The notes: generated from the sequence alone by a model not told the origin. A DNA stretch of 64,000 nt from Gilvimarinus polysaccharolyticus (GCF_001187555.1 NZ_LFIJ01000003.1:70329-134328); one strand, 5' to 3'. Counted from the first letter of the stretch, positions 17,558 to 26,631 are shown. Numbers and translations are program-made.

Positions 17558-17970
17558 CTTACATCTCACAGATTTTTATATTTATTTACGTAAATTCTAA
17601 GTCATACAGCGTATAAAAAGAGCGGGCGATCAGAAAAATTGCCAGCGCTATTAAACCATGAGGAGCGCCTATTATTCTGCCCTGAACCACCCGCACAACC
17701 CAAGCAGAGACTTAGGAGAGCCACATTAATTGATCGGAGCGGTAATCATTGGCTGTCATTTACCGAGCGACTAGACCATCAACACAGTTAACAACAAGCA
17801 ACCTGCCTGACCAATTGAGGTAATAATTGCATATTGGACTACCAAAAACAAGGGGCGGCTGACCAATTCTATAGTCATTGAATGACTTGCGGCAGATTAG
17901 CCGTATATAGAGACATAACAATTCAGCATGAGGGGGGATAGCAGAAAGGAACGATCTGGCGGCCTAGCTG
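17558..17970. promoter_or_regulatory. intergenic region upstream of dctP
   Basis: About 410 bases without a gene, between dctP and the last Tad gene (both minus). It contains two TGACCAATT elements (17800-17816, 17852-17868) and, between them, TTGGACTACCAA (17834-17845), which resembles the TTGG-N4-CCAA shape of ExuR/UxuR sites. The dctP promoter should lie here. The part next to the Tad genes shows no convincing terminator. Confidence 0.55.
17800..17816 (+). promoter_or_regulatory. candidate GntR/FadR-type operator before dctP
   Basis: AACCTGCCTGACCAATT is identical at 16 of 17 bases to the kdgK-upstream copy at 11901-11917. A second, weaker copy at 17852-17868 shares CTGACCAATT. Confidence 0.55.
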
Positions 17971-18804
17971 CTACAGACAAGCCATTTTAGTGCCGTCACA
18001 CATGAAGGCCTCAAACACATCATCGGTATCTTCGTTGTAGGTGGGTGACTGCATCCGCACCGTCGCCTCGGCAAAGATCACAAAACCTTCCTTGCCATTT
18101 GCACGACTGCCACACAACTCTTCATAGCTCGCGGTCACCCCGGCGGCTTGGTTAACCTCCCCACGGTTCGCATCAGCAAAACGAGGGTCATCCACCGTGT
18201 GATGCTCATGGTAGCTGCCTGGGTCTTTGCGATTATTCAGCTCGCTTAATGAGCCAATAATACGATTCACCAACGGCACCATTAGCTTATAGCAATATTG
18301 GACACGAATTTTAAGCAGGTTGGCATCCTGAATATTGACATCATCGACAGTGACATTTGAAGGCCGATACATTAGGTTATCGTTGGGTAAGGCGATGATG
18401 CCATCGGCCGTCGGCTCACCAAAGCCACCGGCATTAATCATAGCCGAGGTTGGGTTAATACGAATAAAACGCGTGAAATTATCTACCTCATAAATCGCAT
18501 CACGCCGTGTACCCCCACTCTCAACGCCCGCCGATATGTCATCACGCATATCACCCAGCGATGCATTACTGGTAAACAATGGCGCCATGCCACGGATAAG
18601 TCCACGGCGCAAAGAACTGTAGGTCCCATTGTTGGTTGCTGCAACTCGAGCGGCCTGGAAAGTCGCGTAATTTAGTGTGGTTTTAGCCGAGTAGATAAAC
18701 GCTATTTGTATCGCACCAAAAATCAGCAGCAACAGCACGGGAATAATGATGATGAACTCAACCATCGCTTGGCCACGACTGCGGTTACTGTGGCTCATCA
18801 GCAT
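17971..18804 (-). CDS. TadE-like pilus assembly protein
   Basis: A 277-residue protein with the TadE N-terminus: RGQAMVEFIIIIPVLLLLIFGAIQ, where GQ precedes a prepilin-like Met-x-Glu-Phe core and one long helix, then YSAKTTLNYATFQAARVAA. The remainder is a predicted extracytoplasmic domain with several Cys near the end. TadE proteins are minor pseudopilins needed for Tad/Flp pilus assembly. It is the last gene of the Tad locus and overlaps the preceding TPR gene by 20 bp, or fewer if translation starts at the second or third Met. Confidence 0.85.
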   Translation of the reverse strand: MLMSHSNRSRGQAMVEFIIIIPVLLLLIFGAIQIAFIYSAKTTLNYATFQAARVAATNNGTYSSLRRGLIRGMAPLFTSNASLGDMRDDISAGVESGGTRRDAIYEVDNFTRFIRINPTSAMINAGGFGEPTADGIIALPNDNLMYRPSNVTVDDVNIQDANLLKIRVQYCYKLMVPLVNRIIGSLSELNNRKDPGSYHEHHTVDDPRFADANRGEVNQAAGVTASYEELCGSRANGKEGFVIFAEATVRMQSPTYNEDTDDVFEAFMCDGTKMACL

Positions 18805-19294
18805 TCATCACATCTATGGCGCCATCGTCTGGAAGCTCTGGCGTGCTATTGTTTGCTTTTTGCTGGGCAAGCCCAAAAGGCGTTAACACCGAATTTACCA
18901 ACACTTGCACACGCTCTATTTGTGGGTCTGTTTTAGGCACTTGTTCATGCATGCTGGCAACCGTTTGAGTCAAGATTTGGGCCTGAACATAGCTAAGGTT
19001 AATCCAAGCGCTGGTAAATTGTGGGTCAATCCTCAAAGCCCGCTCATACGCCGCTACCGCTTCTGGGTATCGCCCAAGCTGAGCAAGGCAATTACCTACC
19101 CTTAGCCAGCTGTGAATGTGTAGCGGTAATGCCTCTATCACTTTGCGATACTCGGTTAACGCTGGCTGATAATTGCTTTGCTGATAGAATCGCTCGGCGC
19201 GCTCTTGGTTCGCAAAAACATCTTCGGCACTGTACTGCTGAGTACTGCACGCGCTGAGCAAGAATATCAGAGCTACTATTATTCCACGATACAT
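18785..19294 (-). CDS. TPR lipoprotein (TadD-like)
   Basis: A 169-residue protein with signal peptide and lipobox (FLLSAC, Cys16), so an outer- or inner-membrane lipoprotein. At least two TPR units are visible: AERFYQQSNYQPALTEYRKV and GNCLAQLGRYPEAVAAYERAL, with a third after it. TadD, the TPR lipoprotein of Tad systems, helps place the secretin, and this gene's position among tad genes supports that role. The C-terminus is low-complexity and acidic. It partly overlaps the DUF192 gene upstream (16 bp) and the TadE gene downstream. Confidence 0.78.
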   Translation of the reverse strand: MYRGIIVALIFLLSACSTQQYSAEDVFANQERAERFYQQSNYQPALTEYRKVIEALPLHIHSWLRVGNCLAQLGRYPEAVAAYERALRIDPQFTSAWINLSYVQAQILTQTVASMHEQVPKTDPQIERVQVLVNSVLTPFGLAQQKANNSTPELPDDGAIDVMNADEPQ

Positions 19295-19629
19295 AGATCC
19301 CCCACTTGTAAACCTAATCGTTCGAGTTCACCGGCGCAAAACTCAAACACTTTGCGTGCCCCTAAGGCTTGGCTGACACGCCAAGGCCTAACGTTGCTAA
19401 CAACTTTAATCACACTACCCGTACGACTGACATACACAACATCTAGTGCGTAACCCATAAAAAATGTATGTACGCTATTACACGGTTGTATGCATAAAGC
19501 TGTGCCCGGCAGTGGCGCCGGACGCGCCAACAAACCACGCAATCTTTGCCAATAGGTATTGGCAAAATAAGTTCGCGTCTGCCCCAGCGTCAGATTATTA
19601 CGCCGCCACACGACTGAGCGCTCGATCAA
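19279..19629 (-). CDS. DUF192 family protein
   Basis: A 116-residue protein matching DUF192: RLRGLLARPAPLPG, then CIQPCNSVHTFFMGYALDVVYV, and a C-terminal KVFEFCAGELERLGLQVGD. No signal peptide is obvious. The function of DUF192 is not established; members often occur in or near secretion and Tad clusters. It overlaps tadC by 4 bp and the TPR gene by 16 bp, so it is translated as part of the pilus operon. Confidence 0.82.
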   Translation of the reverse strand: MIERSVVWRRNNLTLGQTRTYFANTYWQRLRGLLARPAPLPGTALCIQPCNSVHTFFMGYALDVVYVSRTGSVIKVVSNVRPWRVSQALGARKVFEFCAGELERLGLQVGDLCIVE

Positions 19630-20510
19630 AAGGTGCCCTGCTCAATATACTTAACGACAATCGGAAACAATAAGATAATAAACGTTAACGGGAAAATAAA
19701 AATCACCAGCGGAATAACTAACTTTACCGGCGCCTCCATTGCCATTTTTTCGGCACGCTGAAAGCGCTCATTAAGCCGCTGTTTAGCTTGAATAAGCAGC
19801 GTGTTTTTCATGCTTGAGCCCATTTTCTCGGCTTGGACTACAGCACGTACAAACACCGAGATGTCTTTAAGATCCACCCTGTCGGCTAAACGGTTAAGTG
19901 CATCACCTCGGGTTTGGCCAGAGCTTATATCACGTAAAACAATACGAAACTCATTACGCATTGCGCCGCGCGGGCCTTTCTCTACGGCCTGTTTTAAAGC
20001 GCCGGCAAAGTTAAGACCCGCATCAACACACATGGTCAGGTACTCTAAATATACTGGCAACGAGCGAATTAATTCGGCATCACGTTTACGACGAGTATCC
20101 TTAACCCAAGCTACCGGCAAAAAATAACCACCCAGAGCTAACAAAACTAACAGCAGTGGATCCACCTCGCCAGAGCTCGCCAGCGCCATCCAACCTAAAC
20201 AGGGTAATAATAAAGCAATGACAAAACGCGCTGAGATATACTCTTCAGCGGTCACCATAAAACTTACGCCATTTTTTTGCAGCTGATTATCGACCTTGGT
20301 TAAATAGGAGCTTGGCAAATTACTTCCTAATACATAAGTTGCTAAACGAACCAGTGGCCAGATCGGGCGCATAAAAGCTGGCGGCTCATCCATATAAGCC
20401 CGCTCTTCGTCGGTTAGCAAATAAGCTAATGCGGCAAAGAAATAAATACAGGCTATAACCGCACCAGCCACGGCAGCACCGGCCGAGAGTGCGACAATGT
20501 TACTCATCAT
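19626..20510 (-). CDS. tadC: TadC, Tad pilus inner-membrane platform protein
   Basis: A 294-residue polytopic protein of the GspF/T2SSF superfamily. Hydrophobic segments lie near 5-32, 95-135 and at the C-terminus (VIPLVIFIFPLTFIILLFPIVV). The cytoplasmic domain carries LPVYLEYLTMCVDAGLNFAGAL and EKMGSSMKNTLLIQAKQRLNERFQRAEKMAMEAPVK, both typical of TadC. With TadB it forms the platform on which the CpaF ATPase drives Flp polymerisation. It lies 9 bp after tadB. Confidence 0.92.
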   Translation of the reverse strand: MMSNIVALSAGAAVAGAVIACIYFFAALAYLLTDEERAYMDEPPAFMRPIWPLVRLATYVLGSNLPSSYLTKVDNQLQKNGVSFMVTAEEYISARFVIALLLPCLGWMALASSGEVDPLLLVLLALGGYFLPVAWVKDTRRKRDAELIRSLPVYLEYLTMCVDAGLNFAGALKQAVEKGPRGAMRNEFRIVLRDISSGQTRGDALNRLADRVDLKDISVFVRAVVQAEKMGSSMKNTLLIQAKQRLNERFQRAEKMAMEAPVKLVIPLVIFIFPLTFIILLFPIVVKYIEQGTF

Positions 20511-20519
20511 AATCTCACC

Positions 20520-21392
20520 TCAACTGTCGATACTGGTGATTTTGCGAATAAACACAAAACCCATAATTTGCATAAACACCATGACTGTTAGCACCATCAG
20601 CCCTTCACGTGTGGTGTAGAGTTTGCGCATAGCTTCGGGCTCGATAAAACTTAACAGTACCGCCAGCGCTACCGGCAGCATGGCCATAAAAGTACCCTGT
20701 GCTCGGCCCTGCGCGGTAAGTGAGTCGATCTTACCTTCCATGGTTTTTTTACGGCGAAGTGTTTCTGCCATACTTTGAATCGTCTCAACCAAATTTCCGC
20801 CCACTTCACGGCTGATGCGCACTGCAGAGCTGGCCATAATAAAACTTTGTAGTGGGATACGTTTTTCCAGCTCGATTAAGCTATCTTCTAGCGTTACGCC
20901 TAACTGCATTCTTTTTACTAACATACCAAACTCTTGGCTGGCCGGCACAGGTGACTGCTTAACCACATCGGCCAATGCCATATTTAGGCTCGCGCCAGCC
21001 TGTAAACTGCTCGATAGCATCATAAAAATATCGGGCAGCTGATCTTCAAATTTACTCAAGCGTTTTTTGCGCATGCGTCCCCATATGGCGCCTGGGACAA
21101 TCAATAACACCACAAAAACTCCAGCGGTTATTACCCATAATTGAAACAGGGCATGTACACCTATAGGCACCAAGATCAAAACAAGCAGATTGAGTAAAAA
21201 TAGCTGCGAGGAGTCCATAAAGATAAACATCTCCGACAGCTCTTGATTGGCATTAGAGGTGAATTTTTGGCGATAAAAGCCCATAAAATCACCAGCCCCA
21301 CGTGTTACAGCAACGGCCAAACACATAGCTGCGACAAACGCCAACACCACCACTAACGCCAATATACCTAGGTCAGACATTTCAGCCTTCAT
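20520..21392 (-). CDS. tadB: TadB, Tad pilus inner-membrane platform protein
   Basis: A 290-residue T2SSF-superfamily membrane protein: two N-terminal helices, the cytoplasmic domain FEDQLPDIFMMLSSSLQAGASLNMAL, the GGNLVETIQSMAETLRRKKTMEGKIDSLTAQGRAQG segment, and C-terminal helices. TadB and TadC are paralogues. It overlaps cpaF by 4 bp, indicating translational coupling. Confidence 0.92.
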   Translation of the reverse strand: MKAEMSDLGILALVVVLAFVAAMCLAVAVTRGAGDFMGFYRQKFTSNANQELSEMFIFMDSSQLFLLNLLVLILVPIGVHALFQLWVITAGVFVVLLIVPGAIWGRMRKKRLSKFEDQLPDIFMMLSSSLQAGASLNMALADVVKQSPVPASQEFGMLVKRMQLGVTLEDSLIELEKRIPLQSFIMASSAVRISREVGGNLVETIQSMAETLRRKKTMEGKIDSLTAQGRAQGTFMAMLPVALAVLLSFIEPEAMRKLYTTREGLMVLTVMVFMQIMGFVFIRKITSIDS

Positions 21393-23062
21393 GATTGAAA
21401 GATGCTCATATCGACTGTGACTCCCCGACTGCGAAGCTCTTCATAAAAAGCCGGTACTACACCCGTCGCTGCATAGTGACCAACCACCTTACCGTTTTCG
21501 TCAAATCCGGTTTGTTGATAGCGAAAAATATCGGTTAACTGAATAGTGTTACTTTCTATGCCGGTCACTTCAGAGACACAACTAACACGACGAGAACCAT
21601 CACCAAAACGAGTTTGCTGAATAACGATATCAACCGCTGAAGCCACCTGTTCACGAATCGCGGATACCGGTAAGTCCATTCCCGCCATCAGTACCATCAC
21701 CTCAAGGCGACGCAGCATATCTCTTGGCGAGTTAGCGTGCGCAGTTGTCAATGAGCCGTCATGGCCGGTGTTCATCGCCTGCAGCATATCAAGCGCTTCG
21801 CCACCCCGGCACTCGCCCACTACAATTCGATCGGGCCGCATCCGCAAACAGTTTTTTACCAACTCCCGAATAGTGACCTGACCTTTACCCTCCATATTAG
21901 CTGGCCGTGCCTCAAGCGAAACCACATGCGGTTGCACTAAGCGCAATTCGGCGGCATCCTCTACAGTAATGACACGATCTTCCATAGGAATAAAGTTAGA
22001 TAAAATATTTAGCAGTGTCGTTTTGCCCGAGCCAGTACCGCCGGAAACGATAATGTTAGAGCGCTGCTCAACACACATGCGCATAAAGGTAACCATCGCC
22101 TCATTGGCTGACCCGTAACGTATTAGATCTCGATCTGTAAGTTTCTTTTCTGAAAACTTACGAATAGTTATGCACGGCCCGCGTAGTGCCAGCGGTGGAA
22201 TAATAGCGTTTACCCGCGAACCATCTCGCAGCCTAGCATCTACCATCGGAGAACTTTCATCGATACGTCGCCCCAAAGGCGAGACGATTCTCTCAATAGT
22301 CGCCATGACCGCTTCATCACTTGTAAAAGTAACAGGAGAGCGAATCAGCTGGCCGTCGCGCTCGATATAAATATCGTCAAAAGCATTCACCATCACTTCG
22401 GTGACTGACGGATCATCCAATAGTTGCTCTAGCGCGCCTAAACCGACAGTTTCATCCAAGACAATTTTTTTCAACCGCGACTTATCCATCCCCTGCGGTA
22501 ATTTGTGACCAATGCTCTGCAGCACGGTTTCAATAATGTCGCCCAACTGACTGCGAACATCTTCATCACTTAGCGTATCTGTGTGCATACGCTTTAGGTC
22601 CATCTGCCTAACCAGCTCTTTATGAACGTATTTGGCCCACGTCATGTATTCGCTGCGCAGTCGCTCTTGCTGATCGGCCCCAGCGGCGAGCGTTCCTAGC
22701 ACTGTAGTCTCAGAGATATCCGGCTCTAAATCTAGATCGTCGCGCAAGCCGTCGGCACCTTCGGCAGGGCTGTGATCCGTTACCGTAGCGATAAAACCGC
22801 CAAAACCAATTTCATCACCTTCGGCCAAGGGTCCGTGCCGCTCAATGGTTTTACCGTTTACGGTCACACCTGAGCCGCGACTAATATCCAGCACAAACAC
22901 GCCTGACAACTCTTTTTCAAAGCGCAAATGTTTTGGCGCCACTTTCCAGCCACGCACACGCAAAATAACATCGCGAGAGCGACCTAACTCACAGCTATCG
23001 GCACCGCAACGAACTGAATCTTGCCATTTTCCGTCTTTACTACTGACTGTAATTTCAAACAC
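21389..23062 (-). CDS. FHA domain-fused CpaF/TadA secretion ATPase
   Basis: A 557-residue hexameric traffic ATPase powering Tad pilus assembly. Residues about 1-97 form an FHA domain (CELGRSRDVILRV, KHLRFEKE, VTVNGKTI), a phosphothreonine-binding module absent from standard CpaF. A linker then leads to the CpaF N-terminal domain and the ATPase core: Walker A GGTGSGKTT at 341-349, the Asp box VITVEDAAELRL, Walker B MRPDRIVVGECRGGEALDML and the His box GHDGSLTTAHANSPRDML. All motor motifs are intact. It sits 9 bp after cpaC and overlaps tadB. The fusion suggests control by a Ser/Thr kinase or another phosphoprotein. Confidence 0.95.
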   Translation of the reverse strand: MFEITVSSKDGKWQDSVRCGADSCELGRSRDVILRVRGWKVAPKHLRFEKELSGVFVLDISRGSGVTVNGKTIERHGPLAEGDEIGFGGFIATVTDHSPAEGADGLRDDLDLEPDISETTVLGTLAAGADQQERLRSEYMTWAKYVHKELVRQMDLKRMHTDTLSDEDVRSQLGDIIETVLQSIGHKLPQGMDKSRLKKIVLDETVGLGALEQLLDDPSVTEVMVNAFDDIYIERDGQLIRSPVTFTSDEAVMATIERIVSPLGRRIDESSPMVDARLRDGSRVNAIIPPLALRGPCITIRKFSEKKLTDRDLIRYGSANEAMVTFMRMCVEQRSNIIVSGGTGSGKTTLLNILSNFIPMEDRVITVEDAAELRLVQPHVVSLEARPANMEGKGQVTIRELVKNCLRMRPDRIVVGECRGGEALDMLQAMNTGHDGSLTTAHANSPRDMLRRLEVMVLMAGMDLPVSAIREQVASAVDIVIQQTRFGDGSRRVSCVSEVTGIESNTIQLTDIFRYQQTGFDENGKVVGHYAATGVVPAFYEELRSRGVTVDMSIFQS

Positions 23063-23071
23063 AAGGTAACC

Positions 23072-24367
23072 TTAATCGACTAAGCCGGTTTTCATGTACT
23101 TCTCATGCTCTGACACATATTCACTCATGCGGTTAAGCGCTTTTTGGTTCGGGCCAGACTTTAAATCTGTCAAAATATGTGGCGTAAGAAATATCACCAT
23201 TTCGGTATCGCCACCAGAAAAGCTCTTGGACTTGAAAAGCTCTCCTAAAATTGGAATATCGGCTAACCATTTCACCTTGCTTACCGTGGCTTGCTCTTCC
23301 CGAGTAATAAGCCCTGAAAGCACCAAGGTATCACCCGGCTTAAGTTTTATATCGTTAGACGTTGCACGTTTTTTAAATGCCGGCTGGCCATCAACTGCCT
23401 GAGCCAAATCCAACTGGCTAATTGAAACCTCGACACGAGCAGAAATATTGTCGTACAAATCCAACTTAGGAAGAATACTCAACATCACACCGTAATCTTT
23501 GTACTCCACGCTAGAACCACTGAGCGAGCTGGTAATCACCGGCACTTCACCGCCAACGGTCAACTCTGCCTCACCACCACTGCGAGCACTCAAACGCGGC
23601 GAAGATAACACTAATGCCGAGCCCGTTTGCTCCAGCAAATCAATCATCGAGGTGATATCACTAGCAATGCCGAATAACACACCACGGGCTCCACTTTCGT
23701 AGCCATAACCGCCTTTCCCCTCTTCGGTCCAAGCGCCTATTAAACTACCTGACGCTCCCCATGCACTGCCATAATGTAAACTCGGGCCAGAAAAGCTCTT
23801 TTGCCAATTAATACCCAACTCTTCGGTTTTGCTGCGATTAAATTCGGCTATTTGAACATCAAAATAAATCATCTTTTGCTCAAACTCATTGGTCGTTCGC
23901 GCAAGAATTATTAAATCTTCATACAGCCCGGCTACGATCTCTACTTTCTCCATATCTCGCGCTTCAAGTGTGCCATCAACCACTACATGGCGGCCCGCCG
24001 TTTTAATGCTGATGCCTGGAATTGAGCCTATTAAATTACGAATTTCGCTCAACTCACGACTACTACTAAAAACTTGCACGATGGAGATATTCATACTCTC
24101 ACGCGAGCCATCGGCAAACCAAACTTGCATATTGGTTTCGCCCACAGTATTTGCCGTTAGCACGACCTCTCCACTTTTCAGTAATGTAGAGCCTACAAGA
24201 TCGGATTTACCCACCGAAATACGCAAAGCCTCTGGCAGCTCAATAACCTTAGACTCACCCTCAAATAACTGCATGTCTTTTGGTAAAACTCGCGCCTCCG
24301 CTACCGCCACCAAGGCCAGCAACCACACCCCCAATACACTTCGAATTTTCATAACTCTAATATCCAT
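23072..24367 (-). CDS. CpaC/RcpA secretin of the Tad pilus
   Basis: A 431-residue outer-membrane channel protein. The signal peptide is within the first 25 residues (translation may start at the second Met, MKIRSVLG). Next is the pilus-formation N-terminal domain (LPKDMQLFEGESKVIELPEALRISVG), a BON-like segment and the secretin core: GSALVLSSPRLSARSGGEAELTVGGEVPV and LKPGDTLVLSGLITREEQATVSKVKWLADIPILGELFKS, the classic secretin C-terminal signature. It lets the Flp fibre cross the outer membrane. It lies 26 bp after cpaB. Confidence 0.94.
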   Translation of the reverse strand: MDIRVMKIRSVLGVWLLALVAVAEARVLPKDMQLFEGESKVIELPEALRISVGKSDLVGSTLLKSGEVVLTANTVGETNMQVWFADGSRESMNISIVQVFSSSRELSEIRNLIGSIPGISIKTAGRHVVVDGTLEARDMEKVEIVAGLYEDLIILARTTNEFEQKMIYFDVQIAEFNRSKTEELGINWQKSFSGPSLHYGSAWGASGSLIGAWTEEGKGGYGYESGARGVLFGIASDITSMIDLLEQTGSALVLSSPRLSARSGGEAELTVGGEVPVITSSLSGSSVEYKDYGVMLSILPKLDLYDNISARVEVSISQLDLAQAVDGQPAFKKRATSNDIKLKPGDTLVLSGLITREEQATVSKVKWLADIPILGELFKSKSFSGGDTEMVIFLTPHILTDLKSGPNQKALNRMSEYVSEHEKYMKTGLVD

Positions 24368-24393
24368 AATGATCTTTGTTTTGTGTGGCAGGT

Positions 24394-26631
24394 TTACTGC
24401 AAGCGCACGCGACGCACCGGCACTATACCTTCTTCGTCGTTGCCGCCAGGGATAAACTCAATATAGTCTACCTCGCGGGTTATTTTAGCTGCACCGCTCT
24501 CACGTATTTCATCGGCCACGTCACTGCGGTTTTCGGTTGAAACCACCACACCTTTAGTGATAACTCGACCATCTGCAGCGATTACTTTGCCGTCTTTTAA
24601 TTCACCGATGACATTACCTTTTTCATCAACTACTTTGCCATCAACAAGTCGACCTATAATATTGCCATTGGCGTCGCGCACGACCTGAACCTGCTCTCCG
24701 ACTTCTTGACCGCTTTCATTCAGTACCGCTTGACCTACCGTTCCCAGCACACTGCCATCTGTGGCAACCGCAGTACCATCTTGGTTAATGCGCCCAACAA
24801 TATTGCCTCGACTATCAATTACAGCTTTTTCAACACGTCCCAGAAGTTCGCCATTCACGCCGGTGACAGTACCGTCTTTATTTACATTACCTACAACATT
24901 ACCATTGGCATCAATCACTTTGCCATTCACCACCCGACCAACAACATTACCGTCGGCATCGCGTACGACTTCTTCGACCTTGCCGATGATATTGCCACTG
25001 GCATCACGCACAACATCTTCAACGCTGCCAATCACTTTGCCGTCACTGCCCACCATGACTTTCTTATTGGTTCCCGGAATCGTCGTCATACGGCCAACCA
25101 CATTACCATCACGGTCAAGCATTACCTGTTCGACAGCGCCAAGAGTCTCACCTCTAAGATTTACAGCATTGCCATTTTCATCAACGCGGCCCACCACTTT
25201 GCCATTGGCATCGATGACTTGACCATCGACTATACGGCCGACCACATTACCGTTTTTATCACGCACCACTTGGGCTACTTGTGAGCGAGTCTGAGGCACT
25301 GAAGAATCACTCAAATCGACGACATTACCTTGCGCATCAAGAGCAACATTTTTCTGTATCACCCCGAGCAATTCGCCTGTTTCAGACACAGCCGCACCAT
25401 CTTTATTGATCCGACCAACAATCTTTCCCGACTTATCAACGACAACTTTCTCGGTACGACCCAATACTCGGCCACTACTATCAGTTACGCTACCATCGGC
25501 ATTAACACGGCCAATGACTTGGCCATTTGCATCGACCAATTCACCATTTACCACACGGCCAATTACCTTGCCGCTTTTATCTCGCACAACTTGCTCGACC
25601 TTGCCAACAATGTTGCCGCTGGCATCACGAACAACATCAGAGCGCTCGCGAACTCGCAACATCGGATCATCTTTACTAACGTTCTCTACAATTGACCCTA
25701 ATGCTGTGCCATCAAAAGCTACAGGTTTACCATCAACTACTTTGCCGATGATATTGCCATTAGCATCAACGACGTTATCACCGACAACTCGCCCAATAGG
25801 GTTACCATTTTCATCCAACACCACACTAATCAGTGGCTCAGGTTCGGGCTCTAGCAGGACGTCGGCGCGAATAAAGTCAAACTCAGCCATACTGGTATCT
25901 TCTGGGTGACGCAGCACAGCAAACATCTCTCCGGTCACCTCGGCTAACTGAACGCGAGCCACTTGGCGAGGCGTCAAGCTCAAGGTAATAATAGTGAACT
26001 CCATATTAAAACCATCTGCCGAGTTTTGCTGCCGCGAGCGCTCATAGCGCCGGCCGGTATAATCTTCACGCCCGGCCGATAAAACGATGACTTTTTCCAA
26101 TACTGGCATAACCACTTGATTTACTTCTTGCTTCGAACCTTCAACAAAACCTAGATTCTCAAGGTTAAACTCCCCCATCAAATCTATTGTGTCTCCTGGG
26201 CGCAATAGACCGTCAAACGAATCAACTTTATTTACTTTGACACTAAAAGCACGATGACCAAGTTCTACCGTCTCAGAGAAAGTTTCGGCTTTGGTGCCAG
26301 TGATCGCTTCAACCGTCATCACCCTGCCCGCCTTCAGCGGCGAGGCAATGGTACGATTTAATACTTTTTTATAAGCAGAAGCAGGAATGAAATTAGAAGG
26401 TAGGAACTTTTTAGGAACGTCCAACTTACCAATAGCATCACGTGTAATGGTATCGCCTTTATTTAAATCACGTTTAGGCACTACCACCGCTATAGTCTCT
26501 ACCCGCTGCGGTTGATTAGCACGACGATAACGATCTTCTACCGACTTTAAGTAATAGACAGTTAAGAACGCCGCGACAACACCGCACACTATCGCGATCA
26601 TAAATAGGCGCGAGCCAGACATTTGCTTCAT
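24394..26631 (-). CDS. CpaB/RcpC pilus protein with long repeat extension
   Basis: I start at the ATG at 26631, with GGGGAAAA just before it, giving 745 residues. The first 270 are a normal CpaB: one transmembrane helix (SRLFMIAIVCGVVAAFLTV), a SAF-type domain (VPKRDLNKGDTITRDAIGKL, SPLKAGRVMTVEAI) and the RcpC region with LRPGDTIDLMG and LTPRQVARVQLAEVTG. From about 270 to 690 follows a run of roughly 20 imperfect units around D-x-x-G-x-x-V/I-G-x-V, usually in pairs (RDANGNVVGRVVNGKVIDANG). The last 50 residues return to a non-repeat DYIEFIPGG tail. Standard CpaB proteins are about 250-300 residues. The extension is rich in Asp, Asn, Gly and Val, as expected for periplasmic beta-structure that may bind calcium or peptidoglycan; this is inference. 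It resembles DUF3659-like repeats. Confidence 0.88.
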   Translation of the reverse strand: MKQMSGSRLFMIAIVCGVVAAFLTVYYLKSVEDRYRRANQPQRVETIAVVVPKRDLNKGDTITRDAIGKLDVPKKFLPSNFIPASAYKKVLNRTIASPLKAGRVMTVEAITGTKAETFSETVELGHRAFSVKVNKVDSFDGLLRPGDTIDLMGEFNLENLGFVEGSKQEVNQVVMPVLEKVIVLSAGREDYTGRRYERSRQQNSADGFNMEFTIITLSLTPRQVARVQLAEVTGEMFAVLRHPEDTSMAEFDFIRADVLLEPEPEPLISVVLDENGNPIGRVVGDNVVDANGNIIGKVVDGKPVAFDGTALGSIVENVSKDDPMLRVRERSDVVRDASGNIVGKVEQVVRDKSGKVIGRVVNGELVDANGQVIGRVNADGSVTDSSGRVLGRTEKVVVDKSGKIVGRINKDGAAVSETGELLGVIQKNVALDAQGNVVDLSDSSVPQTRSQVAQVVRDKNGNVVGRIVDGQVIDANGKVVGRVDENGNAVNLRGETLGAVEQVMLDRDGNVVGRMTTIPGTNKKVMVGSDGKVIGSVEDVVRDASGNIIGKVEEVVRDADGNVVGRVVNGKVIDANGNVVGNVNKDGTVTGVNGELLGRVEKAVIDSRGNIVGRINQDGTAVATDGSVLGTVGQAVLNESGQEVGEQVQVVRDANGNIIGRLVDGKVVDEKGNVIGELKDGKVIAADGRVITKGVVVSTENRSDVADEIRESGAAKITREVDYIEFIPGGNDEEGIVPVRRVRLQ
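24560..25825 (-). repeat. in-gene tandem repeat coding for D-x-x-G-x-x-V-G units
   Basis: The DNA encoding CpaB residues about 270-690 consists of degenerate copies of a roughly 45-base unit, with frequent GACGGCAATGTxGTTGG-type words on the minus strand. The copies are diverged at base level but regular at protein level, which argues for old expansion under selection rather than recent slippage. Confidence 0.75.

Noticed and set aside
24560..25825. CRISPR-like periodicity
   Set aside because: Units are degenerate, contiguous and coding; there are no unique spacers and no cas genes.
24700..25910. Long open frames on the plus strand opposite cpaB (up to 192 codons)
   Set aside because: They mirror the repetitive coding sequence of CpaB; the translations are low-complexity and have no start signals.
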